NCBI GenBank assembly: GCA_002712645.1
Contig: PAUH01000009.1
Coordinates: forward strand, 58,461-64,725
From: Methanobacteriota archaeon
Lineage (GTDB): Archaea; Thermoplasmatota; Poseidoniia; Poseidoniales; Thalassarchaeaceae
DNA: 6,265 bases
Reading direction: 5' to 3'
Below the pieces are notes generated by a model. That model was not told the origin of the DNA, did no database searches, and saw only the letters and a list, made by a program, of their open reading frames with translations. Of the stretch, positions 1 through 6,159 are shown in pieces. Position numbers and translations under genes: made by a program. Each line of letters begins with the position of its first letter. The first letter of the stretch is position 1.

Positions 1-32
1 TGAAGCATTACCAAATGATTCATATCTGCCAT
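1..32 (-). CDS. Possible start of a downstream gene, cut by the left edge
   Basis: On the minus strand an ATG at 32-30 opens a frame that stays open to the window edge and reads MADMNHLVML. It begins one base after the TGA stop of the lipoprotein gene, an arrangement typical of translationally coupled genes. A GGAG element at 44-41 lies eight bases upstream. Aligned to the AGGAGGTGAT consensus this gives the same register as the SD sites of hppA and nth in this window, which is the main support for the start. Only ten codons are visible, so no family can be named, and a chance open frame of this length is common. Confidence 0.4.
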   Translation of the reverse strand, partial: MADMNHLVML

Positions 33-33
33 T

Positions 34-984
34 TCAGAGACTCCACGAGTATCCTATCCCTCCGGCAATCATTATACTGAGCTCGGTCTGACCTGTAAAA
101 CTAGCTGTCAGGGTATATTCGCCGCTGGGCGAGGGAATGGTCCCCAGTGTCCCGGACTCCGATGAACCGGGCCCCCAGAATCTTTCGAGCACTGATGATG
201 AGGTATGGTCTCGCAGAGTCAATGTGATGCTGGAAGCCCCTCCACCTGCAGATGCATCCATCAGGTAGATCATCTCGTCCCATGATCCGTCATTGGGATG
301 TTCTTGGACAAGAAAAGAGTCTTCCACGTCTCCATTTGCACCATCGTTTTCATAATCCCTGGAAAGAAGGTCTTTCCCCCTCATGAAATGTACTTCTCCT
401 GCATGCCCTGAGCCATTTTGTGCAAGAGTAATCCTTAGCAATTCGAGGCCATCAGAATCTTTTCTGACGAATGAGGTGATGAATCCCACTGATTTATCGT
501 AAGTATAGGTCAAGATACCTCCATCTGATCCCGTTGCAGTAACATACGCCCTTTCACCCTCTAGGGTCGAACGGGCCTCCCAATCCACGTCGAAAAGAGT
601 AAATGTCCATGAGTTACTTGAAAGCGGGAATGAAAGCACAGGTTGTTCAAATCCGTTTTCAAAGACTCCCAATGTTGAGTGAGTAATTCTGCCAAGGAAT
701 GGGTTGTGGTTGAGAACAGCATGCCTTCTTGCCTCCTCTTCCGAAGATATTCCGAGCATATACGCAGTCCCATCCTCTTCTTCATCCACAGTGGCAACCA
801 CAAGGCGCGCAGAGTCGTCATAGAATTCAGGTGTTGTGAATGTGAATAGCCACCAGTCACCTATTTCCCATTCGGGGACTTCGAGGTCTTCACTACCTCC
901 AAGTATGCTGTTTGTAGAGCCCATGCATCCTTGTAGAGCAATGGAAAGCACTGCTAGAGCAGATAGCAACTTACGCCCGACCAT
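34..984 (-). CDS. Predicted secreted lipoprotein, 316 residues, function unknown
   Basis: The N-terminus is a clear lipoprotein signal: a basic start (R4, K5), a hydrophobic stretch over residues 6-17, and a lipobox-like L-Q-G-C with C20 as the predicted lipidated residue. C20 is the only cysteine in the protein, which fits. The mature chain is acidic at first, then has an E-x-GDWW-x-F segment (about 40-48) and alternating beta-rich sequence. Residues about 158-187 (YTYD..VGF..) and the last 40 residues (SGTLG..PSGEYTLTASFTG) resemble beta-sandwich pieces of archaeal extracytoplasmic proteins. I recognise no catalytic motif or named family. The product is inferred to be anchored outside the membrane and exposed to the medium. 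The gene follows hppA on the same strand after 69 bases and may share its transcript. The ATG at 984 is chosen because it immediately precedes a complete signal peptide; GGAGG lies only three bases upstream, inside a hairpin. Confidence 0.8.
   Translation of the reverse strand: MVGRKLLSALAVLSIALQGCMGSTNSILGGSEDLEVPEWEIGDWWLFTFTTPEFYDDSARLVVATVDEEEDGTAYMLGISSEEEARRHAVLNHNPFLGRITHSTLGVFENGFEQPVLSFPLSSNSWTFTLFDVDWEARSTLEGERAYVTATGSDGGILTYTYDKSVGFITSFVRKDSDGLELLRITLAQNGSGHAGEVHFMRGKDLLSRDYENDGANGDVEDSFLVQEHPNDGSWDEMIYLMDASAGGGASSITLTLRDHTSSSVLERFWGPGSSESGTLGTIPSPSGEYTLTASFTGQTELSIMIAGGIGYSWSL
41..44 (-). promoter_or_regulatory. Candidate Shine-Dalgarno for the left-edge gene
   Basis: GGAG on the minus strand, eight bases before the ATG at 32. 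It lies inside the last codons of the lipoprotein gene. Extending the match to the full anti-SD complement leaves three bases before the ATG, the same as at hppA and nth. Confidence 0.35.
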
Positions 985-1022
985 GCCCCTCCGAGGGGCG
1001 CATGCGGGAAAGCGATTTCCCG
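985..1022 (-). promoter_or_regulatory. Two tandem perfect hairpins upstream of the lipoprotein start
   Basis: Between hppA and the lipoprotein gene lie two perfect inverted repeats. The distal one pairs 1016-1022 with 1005-1011 (seven base pairs, four-base loop). The proximal one pairs 994-999 with 985-990 (six base pairs, GC-rich, three-base loop) and ends exactly at the ATG. The proximal stem contains the only SD-like element (GGAGG, 992-988), so folding would hide it. The palindromic octamer CGCATGCG (999-1006) bridges the two. Neither stem is followed by a T-run, so a simple terminator is not obvious. A role in translation control or in stabilising the processed hppA end is inference. Confidence 0.45.
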
Positions 1023-1053
1023 TAAACGGCCAAAGGAACCCCGATCTTCTCGC

Positions 1054-3117
1054 TTATGCGATAAGGCCAGCGATAACAACCGATACGATCGACATCAACT
1101 TGATCAGGATATTCAGCGAAGGCCCGCTGGTGTCCTTGAATGGGTCACCAATAGTGTCTCCGACAACTGCAGCGGAGTGAGCCTCATCGCCCTTCTCTGC
1201 GCCAGGAATCTCGCCTTGCTCGATAGCCTTCTTGGCATTGTCCCATGCTCCTCCAGCGTTTGCCATGAATAGAGCCATCAATACGCCGGTTGCTGTCGCG
1301 CCGGCAAGAGTGCCACCAAGAGCCTCTGGTCCGAGCACATATCCAATCACGACAGGGCTTCCAATTGCAACTAATCCCGGCATAATCATCTCACGCAGGG
1401 CTGCTTGTGTAGAAATATCGACGCAAGTGGCACTGTCTGGCTCAACACCTTCTCGACCTTCCAATAGGCCGTCAATCTCTCTGAATTGTCGGCGAATTTC
1501 AGTAATCATTTCTTCTGCTGCGCGTCCCACTGACTTCATTGTCATAGCAGCTACAACGAATGGCAAAGCGCCGCCGATCAGTAGACCGATCACAACTTCA
1601 GGATTGGTTAGAGAAAGATCTGCTGCCTCAAGTCCCGCGCTAGTCTTGTATGCAGCGAACAGTGCCAGAGCAGTCAGCGCCGCACTTCCTATTGCGAATC
1701 CCTTTCCTATTGCAGCGGTAGAGTTGCCAATCGAGTCTAGACCATCGGTGATTTCTCTAACTTCCTTACCAAGTCCCGACATCTCCGCAATTCCCCCGGC
1801 GTTATCCGCGACCGGTCCGTAAGCGTCCACCGTCATGGTGACGCCAACTGTGCCCAGCATTCCCATAGCGGCCATAGCAATCCCGTAGAGACCAGCATCC
1901 CCGCCGCCCATTACATCGTTAGCAAAGTAAATTCCACCAGCCATCAGAAGAACGGGGATGAATACTGATTGCATGCCTACAGCTAGCCCTGCAATTGCAT
2001 TCGTGGCACTTCCAGTCTTCGACGCCTCTCCAATATAGGGTATAGCCCGTACTTTGATTCCAAAGACAGGCTCGATTCCTGTGTAGTACTCAGTGACAAG
2101 TCCAATTAGAATGCCAACCAAGGACCCAATAGCCACTGCTTGAATTACAGTCGTATCCAACTCCAAATAACTCAGGGCAAGATAACCTCCTCCGATGAAT
2201 AATGCAGCACCGATGAATGTGGTGTTCCGTAAAGCAGCACCAGGATGCATATTTTTCATTCCGCCAATCGAAAACACTCCTATGATCGAGGAGACGTATC
2301 CAACAACGGCTAGAGCGATTGGTATCATGAGATAATCAGCACCAAGATCCTCGCTAGCTTGAGCTATGACCATAGCAGCGATGATCGAGCCCACGAACGA
2401 CTCGAAAATATCGGCACCCATTCCGGCAACGTCTCCAACATTGTCTCCAACATTGTCAGCGATTACACCAGGGTTACGGGGATCATCTTCTGGAATGCCC
2501 GCTTCTACCTTGCCGACTAGATCAGCGCCAACATCTGCAGCCTTTGTGTAAATGCCGCCACCGACACGAGCGAAAAGTGCAATGGATGATGCACCCATTC
2601 CGAATCCAGCAACATTTTCAACAGAAAGGAAACCCTCTCCGCTAACTGGATCTGTGAGGTAGTACATCAGAGAGATGCCGAATAGCCCTAACCCTCCAAC
2701 TGCCAGCCCCATCACTGCCCCGCCGTTGTACGAGGTGGTGAGTGCGGCTGCCTGCCCTCCATTTGCAGCAGCCTGTGCAGTTCGTCCATTCGCACTCGTA
2801 GCGGATTGCATCCCGCTGAATCCAGCCGCTACACTACATAGGGCACCAATGATGAAAGCAACCATGGTTTCCATGCCGAGGCCGTTATCTTCGCCACCTG
2901 CGAATAACAGTGCGGCAACAACGACGATGAATATGGATAGCATTCTATATTCAGCCATAAGGAAAGCCATTGCTCCATCTTGAATTCTTGCAGTGATGGT
3001 GGCTACTGTTTTGTTTTCAATCTCGATTGAATCTACCTTTCGATATAGCATGAAAGCTATGAGCAGACCTAATATTCCTGCTCCCATCCCCATGATTCCA
3101 ATTTGTTCTCCGTCCAT
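1054..3117 (-). CDS. hppA: Membrane-bound ion-pumping pyrophosphatase, K+-dependent type
   Basis: The 687-residue product is a full-length M-PPase, an integral membrane protein (about 16 helices in the family). It hydrolyses cytosolic pyrophosphate and uses the energy to pump H+ or Na+ out. Diagnostic motifs are present: [20 protein letters not shown] (187-206), the substrate-site DNVGDNVGD (D221, D225, D229), D236, [12 protein letters not shown] (D431, D438), GGAWDNAKK (D626), and [17 protein letters not shown] near the C-terminus (D654, D658, D662). The [10 protein letters not shown] segment has alanine (A468) where K+-independent enzymes carry lysine, so K+ dependence is predicted. A glutamate follows in ADIFES (E239), the position used in Na+-pumping relatives such as the Thermotoga enzyme, so Na+ or mixed transport is possible. 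The ATG is supported by GGTGAT three bases upstream and a TATA-like box about 40 bases upstream. It is divergent from the NifU-domain gene. Confidence 0.97.
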   Translation of the reverse strand: MDGEQIGIMGMGAGILGLLIAFMLYRKVDSIEIENKTVATITARIQDGAMAFLMAEYRMLSIFIVVVAALLFAGGEDNGLGMETMVAFIIGALCSVAAGFSGMQSATSANGRTAQAAANGGQAAALTTSYNGGAVMGLAVGGLGLFGISLMYYLTDPVSGEGFLSVENVAGFGMGASSIALFARVGGGIYTKAADVGADLVGKVEAGIPEDDPRNPGVIADNVGDNVGDVAGMGADIFESFVGSIIAAMVIAQASEDLGADYLMIPIALAVVGYVSSIIGVFSIGGMKNMHPGAALRNTTFIGAALFIGGGYLALSYLELDTTVIQAVAIGSLVGILIGLVTEYYTGIEPVFGIKVRAIPYIGEASKTGSATNAIAGLAVGMQSVFIPVLLMAGGIYFANDVMGGGDAGLYGIAMAAMGMLGTVGVTMTVDAYGPVADNAGGIAEMSGLGKEVREITDGLDSIGNSTAAIGKGFAIGSAALTALALFAAYKTSAGLEAADLSLTNPEVVIGLLIGGALPFVVAAMTMKSVGRAAEEMITEIRRQFREIDGLLEGREGVEPDSATCVDISTQAALREMIMPGLVAIGSPVVIGYVLGPEALGGTLAGATATGVLMALFMANAGGAWDNAKKAIEQGEIPGAEKGDEAHSAAVVGDTIGDPFKDTSGPSLNILIKLMSIVSVVIAGLIA

Positions 3118-3120
3118 AAT

Positions 3121-3126
3121 ATCACC
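3121..3126 (-). promoter_or_regulatory. Shine-Dalgarno site of hppA
   Basis: GGTGAT on the minus strand, three bases before the hppA ATG. It matches six bases of the anti-SD complement AGGAGGTGAT and fixes the start codon. Confidence 0.7.
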
Positions 3127-3156
3127 AGTTAGGTTGAGATGGCGACCTAGGTTCGG

Positions 3157-3163
3157 TATTTAA
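3157..3163 (-). promoter_or_regulatory. TATA-like box of hppA
   Basis: TTAAATA on the minus strand, centred about 43 bases upstream of the hppA ATG. Archaeal transcription normally starts about 25 bases downstream of the box, which would give a short leader of roughly 15-20 bases containing the SD. The preceding bases are not a strong BRE. On the other strand the same bases read TATTTAA and might also serve the divergent NifU-domain gene, though that would give a leader near 50 bases. Confidence 0.5.
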
Positions 3164-3233
3164 GCCGATATCCACTCATAGGCCAATTCGTCATCACAAT
3201 ACCTCAATTGTTTCATAGCCAACCCCTCTTCCA

Positions 3234-3527
3234 ATGTATACCATGACGGGCATAGACCGCCAGACAGTTCTCGATTCGGTAGGTCCAGTTCAGACTATCT
3301 TGGATGCGCATGATGGAGTTGTTAACGTCATGGATACATCTGGCGGGATCATTACCATCTCCTTAGAGGGAGGATGCACCGGGTGCTCCTCCACACCAAT
3401 GACTGCCATGCAAATATACTACTCTCTGATGAAACTCGATCAAGTTAATGACGTGATCTTTGTAAATGGTGAACTTCCAGCTTACATGAGGTCGTTCATC
3501 AATGAAAAACTCGGTCTCGAACAGTAG
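3234..3527 (+). CDS. Stand-alone NifU C-terminal-domain (Fe-S scaffold/carrier) protein
   Basis: The 97-residue protein consists almost entirely of one NifU C-terminal-like domain. The signature is GGCTGCSSTPMTA, with the cysteine pair C48 and C51 in the CxxC arrangement that in this family binds a labile Fe-S cluster between subunits. Before it come a helix (about 8-24) and two strands, V29-M33 and I39-L44; after it a helix with Y62, Y63 and a final strand near V71-F76, the order expected for the fold. The usual DGGD before the strands is degenerate here (AHDGVV). By family knowledge it would assemble or carry Fe-S clusters in the cytosol. Nth, encoded in the same window, is usually an Fe-S enzyme, but no link is shown. 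No SD precedes the ATG at 3234, only a pyrimidine run; M4 (3243) is an alternative start. It is divergent from hppA and convergent with the next gene. Confidence 0.85.
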   Translation: MYTMTGIDRQTVLDSVGPVQTILDAHDGVVNVMDTSGGIITISLEGGCTGCSSTPMTAMQIYYSLMKLDQVNDVIFVNGELPAYMRSFINEKLGLEQ

Positions 3528-3529
3528 TG

Positions 3530-3541
3530 CATTGGCCAATG
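3530..3541. repeat. Perfect 12-base palindrome in the convergent gap
   Basis: CATTGGCCAATG is a perfect palindrome starting two bases after the stop codon of the NifU-domain gene. It could be a dimeric regulator site or half of a transcript-end structure. With no loop it is a poor hairpin by itself. A single 12-base palindrome can also arise by chance. Confidence 0.4.
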
Positions 3542-3573
3542 ATCGAGTCATGGTGACGCTACTCAATCGTCAC
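3539..3573. terminator. Dyad-symmetric region between convergent genes, possible transcript end
   Basis: On the plus-strand transcript, 3539-3548 can pair with 3561-3570 in nine of ten positions (one G-U) around a 12-base loop. An alternative stem pairs 3553-3558 with 3568-3573 perfectly around a nine-base loop. The two are mutually exclusive. The structure covers the end of the NifU-domain transcript and the stop codon of the opposing membrane-protein gene (3565-3563). No T-rich tract, the usual archaeal termination signal, follows on either strand, so terminator function is only suggested by position. Confidence 0.3.
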
Positions 3574-3901
3574 GTTCCGCTGCTCGAAGGCGACGAATTT
3601 GATGGGGATTAACTTCTCCTTGTACTTCTTTCCCCTTCAGGTTGAGGCTGGAAGCAGCGGCTAGGACCAGTGAGAAGACTGCCATCGGCCTCGCCGCGTT
3701 ACGGGAACCCCACAGATCTCCTCCAAGGTAGTGGAGTGAGAATAGGAGAATACTTGCCAATATACAGAATGACATTATCGCACGCTGACCCATGATTTCT
3801 GCTTTCTCAGAACGTGCGATAGTGCCAATACTCATCCACAAGATAACAGAGATTCCACATAGGCTCACTGACAGAGTCTCTAGCGTATCAACCAGACTCA
3901 T
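3563..3901 (-). CDS. Unknown small membrane protein with three predicted helices
   Basis: Starting at the ATG at 3901, the product has 112 residues and no family that I recognise. Three hydrophobic segments are visible: about residues 10-29 (VSLCGISVILWMSIGTIA region), 41-60 (AIMSFCILASILLFSLHYLG) and 70-88 (AARPMAVFSLVLAAASSL). A short charged loop (RSEKAEIMGQR) separates the first two, and a charged tail ends RRLRAAERDD. It is inferred to be an inner-membrane protein. The frame extends upstream to a GTG at 3955, which would add 18 basic residues. A good GGGGAGGT lies 13 bases before that GTG, further than at other starts here, while GAGGT abuts the ATG directly. I prefer the ATG because the protein then begins just before the first helix, but the start is unresolved. 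The gene is divergent from polX and convergent with the NifU-domain gene. Confidence 0.6.
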   Translation of the reverse strand: MSLVDTLETLSVSLCGISVILWMSIGTIARSEKAEIMGQRAIMSFCILASILLFSLHYLGGDLWGSRNAARPMAVFSLVLAAASSLNLKGKEVQGEVNPHQIRRLRAAERDD

Positions 3902-3987
3902 ACCTCTGCCTAAAGCAGCATGTCTGTGAAACTTTCCGGGAGGAGTGCAATCCACACAACGATAGACGACCTCCCCAATAGGCCCCC

Positions 3988-5922
3988 ATGGTGCGTGTCA
4001 GGGGATGGGGTTTACCGACTACTCGTCGTGAAGGCCCCCCATATTTCACGAAGAGCCAGATTGTGACAGTTTTCGATCAGGTGGCAATACTCCTAGAACT
4101 CGACGGAGCAAATCCATTCAGAGTAAGGGCATATCAGAATGCAAGCAGAGCCCTTGGGCAGATGAATCGTCATTTGATGGACGTCATTGAATCAAATGCC
4201 TTGACAGACATCAAAGGAATAGGGAAAGGGCTCTCATCTCTAATCGTGGATGTTGTGATGACTGGCGAATGGGGGGATATACAATCCCTATACGATAGAG
4301 TCCCTCCAGGCTTAGTTGAGATGGTGGGAATCCAGGGATTGGGGCCAAAGAGAGCCAGGATATTGTCCAAAGAACTCGACATCTCTTCAATAGAGTCTCT
4401 AAAATCTGCATGCGAGAACAATCTGGTCGCCTCCTTGCAAGGTTTCGGGGAGAAGAGCCAACAGAGATACCTCGAGGGAATCGAACTCTTTCATAGAAAT
4501 CAAGGTAGGACTAGATTGGATGTGGGGTTAAGATTCGGACTGGCACTAGAAAAGAGAATTTCTGATATCCCCGGAGTCGAGAAGGCACAACTCGCGGGAA
4601 GTGCCAGACGCAGGAGGGAGACTATCGGGGACCTCGATATAGTAGTGGCAACACTTCCCGAGCATCGTTCTTCAGTGATCCAATCGATACTCGACTTGCC
4701 AGGGATTGCAGATATCAAAGGCCATGGCGAGTCAAAGATCAGCCTCGTCCTCGAGCAGAGTGTTTTGGATTCCTCATTCCCAACAGGCAGTATTGACGAT
4801 GCCCTCAATGAGGCTATTCTCGATCGCTTGGAAGATGCAACCATAGACGCCCAAGTAAGAATCGTGCCGCCCGAGACATTTCCATTTACATTGGCATACT
4901 TTACCGGCTCAAAAGAGCACAATATACGCATGAGGCAGATTGCAATAGATAACGGATTAAGACTCAATGAATTCGGACTTATTCCCGAGCAACTCGCTGG
5001 TGACTTGAAGGGTATAGATGCAGCCATACACACGCTCTCATGTGAAAGTGAAGCAGACATATATTCCATGCTCGGCCTTCAGTGGGTAACCCCTGAACTC
5101 AGAGAAGATATGGGGGAGATCGAGGCAGCTTCGATTAATGGTATCCCCGACCTAATAGAATCGGATATGATTAGGGGCGCGCTCCATAACCACACAGTTG
5201 CTTCTGACGGCTCTTGCACTCTCGAGGAAATGGCGTCAGCAGCAATTGGTTTGGGTTGGGAGTATCTCGGAATCGCAGAACATTCCCCTGCATTGAATAT
5301 CGGAGGCCGAAGTATAGGGGTAGACCCGGTCGAAGTATCCATTCAGGGCGATATGATTCGTGCATTAAATGAGAAATGGGCGGATGAAAATGAAAAATTC
5401 AGGATGTTCCATGGTACGGAATGCGACATACTCCCCGACGGAAAGTTGGACTATTCTCCAGATGTTAGAAATCAATTTCATCACGTGATAGGTTCAGTAC
5501 ACGCCATCGGCTCTTGGAGATCAAGGGATGAACAAGACAATACTGATGCGATAATCAAAGCAGTTGAGGACCCAACGTTCACAATACTGGGTCATCCAAC
5601 GGGCCGTATTCTCCAAGCAAGAGACGGATTTCCCATCGATATGATTCAGATAATTGAAAGGATGGGCGAGATCAACTCAAACGGCACGCTCAAGGCCATA
5701 GAAATCAACGCATCTCCATTCCGTCTCGACCTTGATTGGAGGCTCTGTAAGGTTGCTAAAGAAAATGGTGTGCCTATTGTGATCAACCCGGATGCACATA
5801 GCGTAGAAGGCCTCTCTGATGTCTCATATGGCGTAGACATAGCACGCAAGGGATGGCTTCGCGCAGAAGACGTCCTCAATACCAGATCTGGAGATGAGTT
5901 GGACGAGATCCTTGGAGAATAA
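3988..5922 (+). CDS. polX: Family X DNA polymerase with C-terminal PHP nuclease domain; third catalytic Asp replaced
   Basis: The 644-residue protein has the complete bacterial/archaeal PolX layout. An N-terminal 8-kDa-like domain (about 22-100) is followed by helix-hairpin-helix segments: KGIGKG at 76-81, VGIQGLGPKRA at 113-123 and LQGFGEK near 150-156. The palm has GSARRRRETIGDLD with D215 and D217, and YFTGSKEHN at 304-312. A linker (WVTPELRED) leads to the PHP domain (about 396-640) with H400/H402, D407, E431-H432, E478, H505, H536 and D602/H604, matching the metal-binding motifs. The family fills short gaps in repair, and its PHP domain gives 3'-5' exonuclease and AP-end processing. Oddly, the third polymerase aspartate (D256 in Pol beta, in D-x-R) is Q289 here (DAQVRIVPPE), with D287 two residues earlier. 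The ATG at 3988 gives a Pro/Arg/Gly-rich extension of about 20 residues not usual in the family and lacks an SD. The only other in-frame candidates are GTG codons at 3991 and 4063. Confidence 0.95.
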   Translation: MVRVRGWGLPTTRREGPPYFTKSQIVTVFDQVAILLELDGANPFRVRAYQNASRALGQMNRHLMDVIESNALTDIKGIGKGLSSLIVDVVMTGEWGDIQSLYDRVPPGLVEMVGIQGLGPKRARILSKELDISSIESLKSACENNLVASLQGFGEKSQQRYLEGIELFHRNQGRTRLDVGLRFGLALEKRISDIPGVEKAQLAGSARRRRETIGDLDIVVATLPEHRSSVIQSILDLPGIADIKGHGESKISLVLEQSVLDSSFPTGSIDDALNEAILDRLEDATIDAQVRIVPPETFPFTLAYFTGSKEHNIRMRQIAIDNGLRLNEFGLIPEQLAGDLKGIDAAIHTLSCESEADIYSMLGLQWVTPELREDMGEIEAASINGIPDLIESDMIRGALHNHTVASDGSCTLEEMASAAIGLGWEYLGIAEHSPALNIGGRSIGVDPVEVSIQGDMIRALNEKWADENEKFRMFHGTECDILPDGKLDYSPDVRNQFHHVIGSVHAIGSWRSRDEQDNTDAIIKAVEDPTFTILGHPTGRILQARDGFPIDMIQIIERMGEINSNGTLKAIEINASPFRLDLDWRLCKVAKENGVPIVINPDAHSVEGLSDVSYGVDIARKGWLRAEDVLNTRSGDELDEILGE

Positions 5923-5926
5923 CGAA

Positions 5927-5955
5927 TCCTCTTATCTCACCTCTCCTGCCATCCT
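5927..5955 (+). promoter_or_regulatory. Pyrimidine-rich tract between polX and the small membrane gene
   Basis: Twenty-five of 29 bases are pyrimidines. TCACCTC at 5937-5943 is identical to part of the 16S anti-SD rather than its complement, so no SD exists for the following ATG. The tract may act as a weak transcript-end signal for polX, or as the upstream region of a leaderless start; TTAT at 5932-5935 sits near the TATA distance but is a poor match. Confidence 0.25.
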
Positions 5956-5958
5956 ACA

Positions 5959-6159
5959 ATGGGACTCGGTCGAGCACTTGTTTTCGCATCTGTTATGGTG
6001 CTGCCTGCGTTCGTGGCAGGACTAGCTGCGTGGATTCTTTTCGGAGGGAGCGAGTCATGGCAAGATTGGCAGTATCTAACCTGCTATGCAGTTCCCGGGG
6101 CGCTGATCATGTCTGCATTCATAATGGGGTACAGGGGATCTAGAGAGGTAGAGCAATGA
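5959..6159 (+). CDS. Small two-helix membrane protein of unknown function, coupled to nth
   Basis: The 66-residue product has two hydrophobic segments, about residues 5-29 (ALVFASVMVLPAFVAGLAAW region) and 43-59 (AVPGALIMSAFIMG), joined by a short loop GGSESWQDWQYLTC. It ends in a polar tail GYRGSREVEQ. I recognise no family. It lies 36 bases after polX on the same strand, and its TGA overlaps the nth ATG (ATGA at 6156-6159), so the two are probably translated from one message. The tight linkage to nth supports it being a real gene. A repair role is not implied by its sequence and would be inference from position only. No SD precedes the ATG. Confidence 0.65.
   Translation: MGLGRALVFASVMVLPAFVAGLAAWILFGGSESWQDWQYLTCYAVPGALIMSAFIMGYRGSREVEQ
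6145..6149 (+). promoter_or_regulatory. Shine-Dalgarno site of nth
   Basis: GAGGT six bases before the nth ATG, inside the last codons of the small membrane gene. Its register against AGGAGGTGAT equals that at hppA, and it fixes the overlapping start at 6156. Confidence 0.65.

Noticed and set aside
1005..1022. Classical intrinsic terminator after hppA
   Set aside because: The stem is good but no T-run follows on the transcribed strand, so I describe it only as a hairpin.
836..1180. Open frame on the plus strand across the lipoprotein-hppA junction
   Set aside because: It is antisense to two well-supported genes and has no protein-like features.
1232..1822. Long open frame on the plus strand opposite hppA, plus shorter ones at 2366-2551 and 2675-2983
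   Set aside because: They mirror the codons of a highly conserved pyrophosphatase on the minus strand, have low-complexity Ala/Ser/Pro-rich translations and no SD.
2429..2458. Short tandem repeat in DNA (repeated gtctccaacattgtc units)
   Set aside because: It encodes the family-conserved DNVGDNVGD motif of the pyrophosphatase, not a separate repeat element.
4500..5069. Minus-strand frames inside polX (also near 4170-4421, 5079-5365 and 5646-5879)
   Set aside because: They are shadows of the conserved PolX/PHP coding sequence.
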